Assembly (NCBI GenBank): GCA_029884425.1
Contig: JAOUHV010000002.1
Span: forward strand, 40,192-104,191
DNA: 64,000 bases
From: Gammaproteobacteria bacterium
Lineage (GTDB): Bacteria; Pseudomonadota; Gammaproteobacteria; S012-40
Direction: 5' to 3'
The translations under genes were made by a program, and so were the position numbers. This document shows positions 9,074 through 17,454 of this stretch, one piece after another (position 1 is the stretch's first letter; every line of letters starts with the position of its first letter). The notes under the pieces were generated by a model. The model was given only the letters and a program-made list of their open reading frames with translations, searched no databases and had not been told where the DNA came from.

Positions 9074-9481
9074 ATGAAACCTATCAAGACGTTAACCGCC
9101 ACATTCGCTTTACTCGCGTTTTCATCGGCCGGCGCTGTTGAACAAGTTTCAGTGTCACACCGTGTGGTTGCCACAGGCAACCACGGGGTGTACTCGTCCA
9201 TCACCCTGGCCCTTACTGTCAGCAACGTTGGCAGCAGTGATTTGCACAATGTGAAGATTTATCCCGGTGGCGATGAATTCGCGCTGGACGAGCGCAACCA
9301 AGCAGTTAATGTTGGCTACTTGCCGGCAATGGGGCAAACAGTTCTGTACCTCACCGCCGATACCCCACTGGCCAAGGAGTATTTCAGTTCACAACTGCCA
9401 GTCTTGTTCCTGCTCAACGGCAAATTGCCTGGCGACAAGAACATTGAACTGCCGTTGCACAGCCAAGGGGGGAACCAATAA
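9074..9481 (+). CDS. Small secreted protein of unknown function
   Basis: A 135-residue protein from the ATG at 9074, which follows AGGAG (9061-9065) at normal spacing; a TTG at 9068 is in frame but too close to that site. The N-terminus is a Sec signal peptide (TATFALLAFSSAGA). The mature part reads as one beta-sandwich-like domain (YSSITLALTVSNVGSSDLHNVKIYP, YLPAMGQTVLYLTADTP), reminiscent of domains that describe additive or relational protein contacts, but I do not recognise a family. Its stop overlaps the start of the next gene (TAATG), so the two are translationally coupled and probably work together. Confidence 0.75.
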   Translation: MKPIKTLTATFALLAFSSAGAVEQVSVSHRVVATGNHGVYSSITLALTVSNVGSSDLHNVKIYPGGDEFALDERNQAVNVGYLPAMGQTVLYLTADTPLAKEYFSSQLPVLFLLNGKLPGDKNIELPLHSQGGNQ

Positions 9482-12400
9482 TGCGTAAGCCAACTTTTGC
9501 ACGCAGCGCCGTCGCTGCGGCCATTGCCATGGTTTGCTTCAACGCGCAGGCAAGCCACACCGAATGGGTCAGCACGATTAACAACCAGAGCTTTGCCGGC
9601 AAGAGCAACGTGCCGGACGTCAGCGGCGATGGCAACATTGTGGTATTCACCTCCACCGCCAGCGGCCTGTTCAATGGCACCGGCACTATCTTGTTCCACG
9701 CGCTGATGAAGAATTCGCAAACAGGCCAGATCACCCTGTTGGCCACCAATGCCCAAGGCGTGGCCGCCAACGGCCACAGCAATGATCCGCGCGTCAGCGC
9801 CAACGGTCGTTACGTGGTGTTTGAAAGTTTTGCCACCAATCTGGCCCCAGCGGACACCAACGCAACCACCGACGTTTATCTGCGCGACTTGCAAACCGGC
9901 ACGATCAAACTGGTCAGCTCCAACGCCAGTGGCCAGGTCAGCAATGCCCACAGTCACGATGGCGTGGTCAGCGACGACGGCCGCTACGTAGCTTTTGCCA
10001 GTATGGCCACCAATCTGGTCAGCACCAACACCAACAACAAGCGCCAAATTTATCTGAAAGACCTGGTCACTGGTACCGTTGAGCTGATCAGCAAAAATGC
10101 CGCTGGCCAGGCCAGCGACAATGACAACCTCAGCCCGGAAATCAGCACTGATGGCCGCTATGTGGTGTTCAACAGTATCGCCAGCAACCTGGACGGCCAA
10201 AGTCCAGCCGACCAGTACGACATCTACCTTTTCGATCGTCTGGACAAAAGCGTCAAGCGCCTGGCTGGTATGAAAAACAGCCACACTGGCAAAGTTAGCA
10301 TCAGCTACGACGGCCGCATCGTTGCCTTCGTTTCCCAAGCCACTGACGTGGTTGCCAACGACACCAACGGCTTTGTCGACGTTTTCGTGCTGGATCGTAA
10401 AACCGGCAACATTGAGCGCATCCAGGGCAGCGCTGCTCCCAATGGTCGCAGCCTGTCGCCTCATGTCAGTGGTGATGGCCGTTTCGTCACGTTTACCTCG
10501 GATGCCTCCAACCTGGTGGCCAGCGACAGCAACGGCGTCGCCGATCAGTTCGTCTACGACCGCTTTACCAAGCAAATACAGTTGGTCAGCGTCGGCGTCA
10601 ACGGCCAACAGGGTACGCAAAGCGTGGTCGATTGGGCCGACATCAACAAAGACGGCACCGTGGTCGCCTTCACCAGTTCAGATGCGCTGCACAGCAGCGA
10701 CACCAATGGCCAGATGGACGTGTACGCCCGTCACCTGGATCCTGCGCCCAACGTCGCGCCCGTGGCCAAGGCCACACAACCGATCGACCAGGCCTGCAGC
10801 AACGGCGGCGCTTATGTCAGCCTCGACGCCAGCCAGTCTTATGATCCAGACAACCAAAGCCTGACATACAGCTGGAGCGGTCCGTTTGGCACACTCTCCG
10901 GCAGTGCAATTAACGCCTTCTTCGGCGTAGGCAGTCATACCGTGACGCTCACCGTCACTGATGCCTCCGGCACCAGCAGCACCGACAGCATTATCGTCAA
11001 CGTTGTCGACAACCAGGCCCCCACCGTATCAGCCGGGGCGGATGTGGTGGTGGAAGCGACCTCTACCCAGGGCGCACAACACAATGTTGCTTACACTGCG
11101 GCGGACAGTTGCTCCCTCAACGGCGTAACCGTGAACCCCACGCCGCAATATTACCCACTGGGCAACACCACTGTGACCGTGACTGCGTTTGACAAGGCCA
11201 ATCACTCGGCCTCTGACAGCATGGTCATCACCGTGCGTGACACCACGCTGCCCAGCCTGACCATTCCGACCGACAAAGTGATCGAAGCCACTGCCCTGCC
11301 CATGAGCGTCAACATCGGCAACGCCCAGGCCAGCGACATTTTCCCGGTTACCGTGGTCAACAACGCCCCTGCGACATTCCCGCTGGGACAAAGCCTGATC
11401 ACCTGGACCGCCACCGACGCCAATGGCAACAAGCGCAGTGCGCAACAAAAAATCACCGTGCGGGATACCATCGCTCCCAGCCTGCTGATCACCCAGGGTG
11501 ACGCGGTGCTCGAAGCCACTTCCCGTGGCGGCGCGCCCTATAGCATTGGCTACAACGTCAGCGACAGCTGCGTTGGCTGCGGCACCATCAACGTGCTGCT
11601 GATCCCCAGCCTGAGCATTTACCCACTGGGCATCACCCCGGTCAGTGTCACTGCCACCGATCACGCTGGCAACAAAACCAGCAAGCAGGTCAGCATCAAG
11701 GTGCAGGACACGATCGCACCCACCCTGACCATTCCTGCAGATGTCACCCGCGAGGCTAACGACATCAACAGCAGCATCAACATCGGCAGCGCCACCGCGA
11801 CAGACATTTTTGATGTCACCATCAGCAACAACGCGCCCATCGTTTATCCCCTGGGGCAAACACAAGTGCGGTGGACTGCCACTGACAGCAATGGCAACAG
11901 CCGCAGCGCCACCCAGCGCGTCAGCCTAGTTGACACCACTGCGCCCGTGCTGACCCTGCCAGCCGATATCAGCGTTGAGGCCAGCGCCATTCTGACCTCA
12001 GTCAACATCGGCAACGCCATTGCCAAGGATATTTTCGGTATCAGCCTCAGCAATGATGCGCCCAGCGCCTTCCCCTTGGGCAGCACCATCGTCAACTGGC
12101 TGGCCACCGACGACAGCGGCAACATCGCCCGTGGCAAACAGACCGTGCGTGTGGTTGATACCACTGCGCCTGCGCTGACCCTGCCAGCTGACATCAGTGT
12201 TGAGGCCAGCGCCCGTCTGACTCCGGTCAGCATCGGTAACGCCATTGCCAAGGATATTTTCGGTACCACACTCAGTAACGATGCGCCCAGCGCCTTCCCC
12301 TTGGGTAGCACCATCGTCAACTGGCTGGCCACCGACGACAGCGGTAACATCGCTCGTGGTAAACAGACCGTGCGCGTGGTTGATACCACCGCCCCTGTGC

Positions 12401-13485
12401 TGACCTTGCCTGCGGATGTAGTTATCGAAGCGACGGGAGCACTTACTTCCGTGGTTCTTGGCCAAGCTACAGCAACCGATATTTTCAACGTCACTATCAG
12501 CAACAATGGTCAATCCGGCTATGCGCTGGGCAGCCATTCCGTGCTGTGGACCGCGCGCGATGAAAACGGCAATGTCAGCCAAAAATCGCAGTCAGTAAAA
12601 GTCATCGACACCACCGCGCCGGTGGTCACTGCAGGTATCGACATGGTGGTTGAAGCCACCAGTGCTGCCGGTGCCGCGTTTGTTCCCAGCTATCAGGCCA
12701 GCGACATCTGCGACTGTGGTGCGATGAATATCCAGATCGTACCCTCATTGCCCGTGTACCCATTGGGACAGCATGTCATCACCGTCAACGCCAGCGATGC
12801 CAGTGGCAACACCGGCAGTGACAGCATGCTGCTCAAAGTGGTGGACACCACCAAGCCTGTGCTGAATGTGCCCGCCGACCTGGTGGTCGAAGCCAGCGGT
12901 GAACTAACCACCATCAACATTGGCCAGGCCACTGCCAGCGACCTGTTCGCGGTCAACATGCGCAACAATGCGCCTGCGGCCTACCCACTGGGCACCACCC
13001 TGGTGGAATGGGTAGCAACCGATGCCAACGGCAACAGCCGCATTGGAGTCCAACGCATCACCGTGGTCGACACCACCGCGCCCAGCTTTGCGCTGAACGT
13101 GTTGCGCGACCGCTTGTGGTCACCCAATCACAAGTTGGTGCTGGCTGCCAAAGTGCAAAACATTCGTGACTTGGTGGACGGCAAGCCCAAGGTCGATATC
13201 CAGATCAGCAGCAGCGGCAACCAACCTGGCCGTGGCCACGACCGTGATCGCGACTGGCTGGTGGAAGAACGCAACGGCGAATGGCTGATTTATCTGCGTG
13301 CCGAAAAAGATCACAAAGGCAAAGACCGTCTGTACAACATCAGCGTCAATGTCAGTGACTTCTCCGGCAACATGAACAGCCAGAGCGCCCAAGTCAGCGT
13401 CGACAAAGATAAACATGACGAGCGCGACCACGATCGTCGCGATGACAAAAAGTCAGACCGTAAAGACGACAAACGCTCCAAGTAA
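9481..13485 (+). CDS. Large secreted protein: beta-propeller, PKD-like and nine HYR repeats
   Basis: A 1334-residue exported protein. The signal peptide (SAVAAAIAMVCFNAQA) is followed by about 400 residues of TolB/PD40-type propeller blades, each with a variant of VSxDGRYVxFxSxATNLVxxDTN and VYLRDLxTG. A PKD-like domain follows (SLDASQSYDPDNQSLTYSW). From about residue 515 to 1190 there are nine HYR-type Ig-like repeats, each opening TTAPxLTxPADxxVEA and closing YPLGxTxVxWxATDxxGN. A last domain with LWSPNHK precedes a highly charged Asp/Lys/Arg/His tail of about 30 residues. There is no lipobox, sortase motif or PEP-CTERM, so anchoring is unexplained. HYR repeats usually mediate adhesion or protein contacts. 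It overlaps the preceding gene by one base and ends at a strong terminator. A surface adhesin or matrix protein is my inference. Confidence 0.85.
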   Translation: MRKPTFARSAVAAAIAMVCFNAQASHTEWVSTINNQSFAGKSNVPDVSGDGNIVVFTSTASGLFNGTGTILFHALMKNSQTGQITLLATNAQGVAANGHSNDPRVSANGRYVVFESFATNLAPADTNATTDVYLRDLQTGTIKLVSSNASGQVSNAHSHDGVVSDDGRYVAFASMATNLVSTNTNNKRQIYLKDLVTGTVELISKNAAGQASDNDNLSPEISTDGRYVVFNSIASNLDGQSPADQYDIYLFDRLDKSVKRLAGMKNSHTGKVSISYDGRIVAFVSQATDVVANDTNGFVDVFVLDRKTGNIERIQGSAAPNGRSLSPHVSGDGRFVTFTSDASNLVASDSNGVADQFVYDRFTKQIQLVSVGVNGQQGTQSVVDWADINKDGTVVAFTSSDALHSSDTNGQMDVYARHLDPAPNVAPVAKATQPIDQACSNGGAYVSLDASQSYDPDNQSLTYSWSGPFGTLSGSAINAFFGVGSHTVTLTVTDASGTSSTDSIIVNVVDNQAPTVSAGADVVVEATSTQGAQHNVAYTAADSCSLNGVTVNPTPQYYPLGNTTVTVTAFDKANHSASDSMVITVRDTTLPSLTIPTDKVIEATALPMSVNIGNAQASDIFPVTVVNNAPATFPLGQSLITWTATDANGNKRSAQQKITVRDTIAPSLLITQGDAVLEATSRGGAPYSIGYNVSDSCVGCGTINVLLIPSLSIYPLGITPVSVTATDHAGNKTSKQVSIKVQDTIAPTLTIPADVTREANDINSSINIGSATATDIFDVTISNNAPIVYPLGQTQVRWTATDSNGNSRSATQRVSLVDTTAPVLTLPADISVEASAILTSVNIGNAIAKDIFGISLSNDAPSAFPLGSTIVNWLATDDSGNIARGKQTVRVVDTTAPALTLPADISVEASARLTPVSIGNAIAKDIFGTTLSNDAPSAFPLGSTIVNWLATDDSGNIARGKQTVRVVDTTAPVLTLPADVVIEATGALTSVVLGQATATDIFNVTISNNGQSGYALGSHSVLWTARDENGNVSQKSQSVKVIDTTAPVVTAGIDMVVEATSAAGAAFVPSYQASDICDCGAMNIQIVPSLPVYPLGQHVITVNASDASGNTGSDSMLLKVVDTTKPVLNVPADLVVEASGELTTINIGQATASDLFAVNMRNNAPAAYPLGTTLVEWVATDANGNSRIGVQRITVVDTTAPSFALNVLRDRLWSPNHKLVLAAKVQNIRDLVDGKPKVDIQISSSGNQPGRGHDRDRDWLVEERNGEWLIYLRAEKDHKGKDRLYNISVNVSDFSGNMNSQSAQVSVDKDKHDERDHDRRDDKKSDRKDDKRSK
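11941..12390 (+). repeat. Near-identical 225-bp tandem duplication encoding two HYR repeats
   Basis: Two consecutive 225-bp units (11941-12165 and 12166-12390) encode 75-residue HYR repeats that differ at only a few positions (for example ILTSVNIGN versus RLTPVSIGN, and FGISLSN versus FGTTLSN). The other seven repeats are much more diverged. This indicates a recent unit duplication and a region prone to copy-number change. Confidence 0.85.
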
Positions 13486-13493
13486 TCCAATCC

Positions 13494-13530
13494 CGGCAGT
13501 GAGGTAAGTCCTTCCTCACTGCCGCTTTTC
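13494..13530 (+). terminator. Rho-independent terminator after the HYR-repeat gene
   Basis: CGGCAGTGAGG pairs perfectly with CCTCACTGCCG across a 9-base loop, followed by CTTTTCC. It begins 9 bases after the stop codon and separates the HYR gene from the cyclase gene, so the latter probably has its own promoter or depends on read-through. Confidence 0.8.
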
Positions 13531-13583
13531 CGTTCAAGAACAGCCACAAAAATGCCGCCAAAGGGTCAATCCCGTAACGTGGC

Positions 13584-15815
13584 ATGGTCATGAACCGCAC
13601 CCGCCTTATTCGTCAACTCATCAGTCTGGTGATTCTGTCGCTGTTTCTGGCGCACGCTACGCACGTTTTCCAATTGCCACTACTGGGAACGCTGGAGAAA
13701 AAATCCTACGATTTTCGCGTTAATCTCTATCCCGCCACCGAGCCAGACCAACGCATTGTCATTGTCGATATCGATGAACGCAGTCTGGAGCAGGTCGGAC
13801 GCTGGCCATGGAGCCGCAATGTTCTCGCTGAACTGGTGAACAACCTGTTCGACCATTACCACGTTTCTGTCACCGGCTTCGACGTGCTGTTCGCTGAAGC
13901 CGACACCAGCTCCGGGCTGGGCATACTCGAACAATTTGGTCAGCAGCAACTGCACAACAATCCAGACTATCAGCACGCACTCGCCCAACTGCGTCCTCAG
14001 CTACAGTACGACACCATCTTTGCCAACGCGCTGCAAAACCGCAACGTGATCATGGGATACTTTTTTGCCAATACTTCCTCGGCCGACAACGCCGAAATCG
14101 CCAAGGGCGAATTGCCTGCGCCCATCGCCACCCTCAGCGAAGCCAACAAAAATATTCCCTTCGTCCAGGCGCTGGGCTTTGGCGCCAGCCTGCCCGTATT
14201 GCAACAGCACGCCGCTCATGGGGGCTTCATTGATCTGCCCACCGTGGACAGCGACGGCGTGATTCGCGCCGTACCCATGCTGCAGCGCTATGGCGATGAT
14301 TTGTACGAAGCCTTGTCACTGGCGATGGTGCGCAGCCTGATGCAATTCCCACCGCTCGGCATGACAGTCAACGACGCCACCCAAGCCGATGGTTTGAATC
14401 TGGGACTGGAGCAATTGCAAGTCGGCGCCTTCACCATTCCGGTAGATGAACGCGGCGCAGCGCTTGTGCCCTATCGCGGCAGCTCTGGCAGTTTTGTCTA
14501 CGTTTCTGCTGTCGACGTGCTAAACAAAACCCTGCCCACCAAAACACTGGAAGATGCCATCGTGCTGGTCGGCACCACCGCAGCGGGCTTACTGGATGTG
14601 CGTTCCACACCGGTGCAAAATTTATATCCCGGAGTAGAAGTTCACGCCAATTTGATCGCAGGCATTCTGGACGGCACCATTAAACAAAATCCCGCCTACC
14701 TGCAGGGGGTGTTATTCGTCAGCCTGATTGTCAGCTGGATTTTGCTGAGTACACTGTTCCACTTTGCCAACGTCCCCATCACCATTCTGGGTGCTACACT
14801 GTTATTTTCCGCCACCTTCGCTGGCGGCTTGTATGCGTGGCATGAAATGAACATCGTATTGCCCGTCGCCACGCAAATGATGTTCATCGCCGTCGTGTTT
14901 TTTTTCAACATGACTTACACCTACTTCGTTGAAAATCGCTCCAAGCGACAAATGGCCAAAGTGTTCCGCCAATATATTCCACCAGAACTGGTAGACGAAC
15001 TGGACAACGAAAACGACTACGGCATGGAAGGCGAAACCCGCGAGATGTCGGTCATGTTCACCGACATTCGTGGCTTTACCAATTTGTCAGAATCGCTGGC
15101 GCCAAAAGAACTGACGCGCATGATGAATTATTACTTCAGCGAAATGACCCAGGCGCTGCAAAACCACCGTGGCACCATCGACAAATACATCGGCGATGCC
15201 ATCATGGCTTTTTGGGGCGCGCCCTTGCGCGATGAAAAACATGCGCAGCACGCGATGGAAGCCTCGCTGGAAATGATTGAGCGTTTGCAAAAAATGCGTC
15301 TCGAGCTCAAGCGTCAAGGCTGGCCAGAAATCAACATCGGCGTTGGCATCAACAGCGGCCCGATGTTCGTCGGCAACATCGGCTCCCAGTTTCGCATGTC
15401 CTATACCGTGCTGGGCGACTCGGTCAATCTGGGATCGCGACTGGAATCATTAAGCAAACGCTACGGCGTTAACATTATCGTCAGCGAAACCACCCGTGCA
15501 GGCTGCCCGGATTACACCTTCCGCGAACTGGATCTGGTCACCGTCGTCGGCAAGACAGAACCTGTGACCATTTATGAACCGCTGGGTAAAAAAACGCAGT
15601 TGAGCATTGAGCAAAAAACCGCACTGGATGATTACCAGCAAGCGCTCAATGCCTATCGTCAACGCCAATGGCAACACGCCAAACAACAATTTGCAGCGCT
15701 ATACGCCAAAGAGCCACGTAAACTCTACAGCATCTACATGGAACGCTGCCAAACTTTCATCGACAAGCCCGCCGAACCTGACTGGAATGGCGTGTACAAC
15801 CACGACAGCAAATAG
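13584..15815 (+). CDS. CHASE2-domain class III adenylate/guanylate cyclase
   Basis: A 743-residue membrane protein. A first transmembrane segment (RLIRQLISLVILSLFLAHATHVF) leads into a periplasmic CHASE2 sensor domain (KKSYDFRVNLYPATEPDQRIVIVDIDE, GRWPWSRNVLAELV; VVLVGTT-type end VLVGTTAAGLLD). Three further membrane helices (about residues 370-450) precede a cytoplasmic class III cyclase domain. Its metal-binding aspartates lie in VMFTDIRGFTNLSE and DKYIGDAIMAFWGAP, and the later motif is VGNIGSQFRMSYTVLGDSVNLGSRLE. It makes cyclic AMP or GMP from the NTP; the sequence read by eye does not decide which. An ATG at 13590 is an equally possible start. CHASE2 cyclases are often found beside FecR-domain proteins, as here, suggesting envelope sensing. 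Confidence 0.93.
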   Translation: MVMNRTRLIRQLISLVILSLFLAHATHVFQLPLLGTLEKKSYDFRVNLYPATEPDQRIVIVDIDERSLEQVGRWPWSRNVLAELVNNLFDHYHVSVTGFDVLFAEADTSSGLGILEQFGQQQLHNNPDYQHALAQLRPQLQYDTIFANALQNRNVIMGYFFANTSSADNAEIAKGELPAPIATLSEANKNIPFVQALGFGASLPVLQQHAAHGGFIDLPTVDSDGVIRAVPMLQRYGDDLYEALSLAMVRSLMQFPPLGMTVNDATQADGLNLGLEQLQVGAFTIPVDERGAALVPYRGSSGSFVYVSAVDVLNKTLPTKTLEDAIVLVGTTAAGLLDVRSTPVQNLYPGVEVHANLIAGILDGTIKQNPAYLQGVLFVSLIVSWILLSTLFHFANVPITILGATLLFSATFAGGLYAWHEMNIVLPVATQMMFIAVVFFFNMTYTYFVENRSKRQMAKVFRQYIPPELVDELDNENDYGMEGETREMSVMFTDIRGFTNLSESLAPKELTRMMNYYFSEMTQALQNHRGTIDKYIGDAIMAFWGAPLRDEKHAQHAMEASLEMIERLQKMRLELKRQGWPEINIGVGINSGPMFVGNIGSQFRMSYTVLGDSVNLGSRLESLSKRYGVNIIVSETTRAGCPDYTFRELDLVTVVGKTEPVTIYEPLGKKTQLSIEQKTALDDYQQALNAYRQRQWQHAKQQFAALYAKEPRKLYSIYMERCQTFIDKPAEPDWNGVYNHDSK

Positions 15816-15820
15816 CCCAG

Positions 15821-17281
15821 CTAGACTGTCAGCAAAAACCGCCGCGTACTCTCATGCAGAATTTTTTCAATATCGAACAACTCGTTCGGCTTGGCGCGTG
15901 GCTGACGCAACACAAATCCGCCGTCGTCATCCAGACGATATTTATCACTGTATTCCGCAATATTATTGGCAATCTGGCACAGAGCATCAGCCAATGCTTC
16001 CACATCTTCGCGCTGGGTGTACAAGCCAAAGCTGGCGCGCACCATACCGCGATGCGCTGAGGCATAATACTCCAACTGCTGCGGAGTCATGTCACCAAAA
16101 TCCGTATCGATTAAATCATCGAGCAACATGGTATGCACATAGGGGTGGGCACAGAAACATTGATTGCGAACGGCGATTCCGAAAAAATCATTGAGTACCG
16201 CCGCCACCAGGCCGTGCTCGATGCCCCGCAAATTAAATGACAGCGATCCCAACCGTTCGCAGTTAGCGCTATCACCATAAATGCGTATCGATGGACAACG
16301 CTCACGCAACAACTGACAGGCCCAGCGATGCAGTTCGTACTCGTTATCGCGGATTTTCTCCATACCGTACTGCATTAAAATGTGCGTCACACATCCAAGC
16401 AACACCGTGCCAAAAATGTTCGGCGTGCCCGCGTGTTCACGATCGACCAAATCGTCCACCAGATCGTAATGATGCACACTCACCTTATCCACCACACCAC
16501 CACCGACCTCGCGAGGCAGCATGTGTTGCAGCAATTCGGCGCGCGCCACCAATATTCCCGGTGAACCGGGCGCATAAATTTTGTGACCGGACAACATGAC
16601 AAAATCCACGTCCCATTCGCTTACTTTCAATGGTGCATGAGCCGCCATTTGCGCCGCATCCACCACCAGATAAGCACCGTGGGCATGGGCTAGGCACGCA
16701 ATTTCCGCTAGCGGATTCGCAATTCCGGTCACATTACTGACACCGGTAACCGCAACGTAATTGACCTGCTGCCGATATTTTTCCAGCAAGGCCGCCAGCG
16801 CCTGTAAATCCACCGCCCCCGAATTCGCCCCCGCACCGCACAGTGGAATATGCTCCACTTGTTGCGCATGCAATCGATGCGGCAAATCATTGGAGTGATG
16901 CTCCATACCCGACACCAGCACCACACCACGCTCTGGCCGTAATGTTGCCAGACCTGCGGCCAATCGATTCGCGACACCTGTGGTGCCACTGCCCTGGCTG
17001 ATGCAGATATAGTCAGTCGTCGACGCACCGACAAAATTCAAAATCTGCTGCTGCGCCCAGCGCAACGTGTAATCGGTGATGTGTGCCGAAGTATGCACTG
17101 TCGAATGCGTATTGGAATAATGCTCCAGATAAGCCTGTGCAGCCTCCAGCGCGGGCTTCATCATCAAGGTAGACGCCGATGAGTCCAGATAAATTCGGCG
17201 ACTGATACGGCCATCGGCCAGGGGATAGTGGGTATTGAGACCATAAAATGCGGTTTCAGAAAAACTTGGCTTAAGTGCCAT
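15821..17281 (-). CDS. Class V aminotransferase, cysteine-desulfurase-like (SufS/CsdA type)
   Basis: About 486 residues from the ATG at 17281. The frame is open to 17449, but that extension runs through the terminator of the upstream gene, so it is rejected. PLP-enzyme features are clear: RRIYLDSSAST near the start, SQGSGTTGVANRLA, MEHHSNDLPHR, VTGVSNVTGIANPL, VVDAAQMAAHAPL, and the PLP-binding Lys in VMLSGHKIYAPGSPG. A cysteine pair (NQCFCAHPY) sits where SufS-type enzymes carry their catalytic loop Cys. Such enzymes remove sulfur from cysteine for Fe-S clusters or thio-cofactors, or selenium from selenocysteine. No SufE, IscU or other cluster gene is adjacent, and the protein is longer than the roughly 400 residues of SufS. 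The exact reaction is therefore open. Confidence 0.82.
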   Translation of the reverse strand: MALKPSFSETAFYGLNTHYPLADGRISRRIYLDSSASTLMMKPALEAAQAYLEHYSNTHSTVHTSAHITDYTLRWAQQQILNFVGASTTDYICISQGSGTTGVANRLAAGLATLRPERGVVLVSGMEHHSNDLPHRLHAQQVEHIPLCGAGANSGAVDLQALAALLEKYRQQVNYVAVTGVSNVTGIANPLAEIACLAHAHGAYLVVDAAQMAAHAPLKVSEWDVDFVMLSGHKIYAPGSPGILVARAELLQHMLPREVGGGVVDKVSVHHYDLVDDLVDREHAGTPNIFGTVLLGCVTHILMQYGMEKIRDNEYELHRWACQLLRERCPSIRIYGDSANCERLGSLSFNLRGIEHGLVAAVLNDFFGIAVRNQCFCAHPYVHTMLLDDLIDTDFGDMTPQQLEYYASAHRGMVRASFGLYTQREDVEALADALCQIANNIAEYSDKYRLDDDGGFVLRQPRAKPNELFDIEKILHESTRRFLLTV

Positions 17282-17403
17282 GCAGCGACTGCCTTTCGTA
17301 GCTAATTGCCTTCTAATCAGCCGGGCATTCTCGCAGCTCGCCTCACGTCTATAAAGCATTGCAAGAAAATCGTATAAGCTAAATTCATATTTCGCATAAG
17401 CAC

Positions 17404-17429
17404 AAAGGGCCGCCTGATGGCAGCCCTTT
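17404..17429 (-). terminator. Rho-independent terminator after the lipoprotein gene
   Basis: AAAGGGC pairs with GCCCTTT and GCC with GGC around a TGAT loop, with one internal mismatch. It lies 26 bases after the lipoprotein stop and ahead of the aminotransferase start, which supports the 17281 start for that enzyme. Confidence 0.65.
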
Positions 17430-17454
17430 GAAAATGACTTGCTGATCAATCAAA

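Noticed and set aside
9316..10620. 434-residue open frame on the minus strand opposite the propeller/HYR gene
   Set aside because: It mirrors the repeat structure of the plus-strand gene, has valine/alanine/glycine-rich composition typical of an antisense frame, and has no ribosome site.
11029..12582. Three long minus-strand frames (up to 278 codons) opposite the HYR repeats
   Set aside because: They repeat with the same 225-base period as the HYR units and are antisense shadows of GC-rich repeat DNA.
17282..17449. N-terminal extension of the aminotransferase frame
   Set aside because: It reads through the terminator of the upstream lipoprotein gene and encodes no aminotransferase-like sequence.
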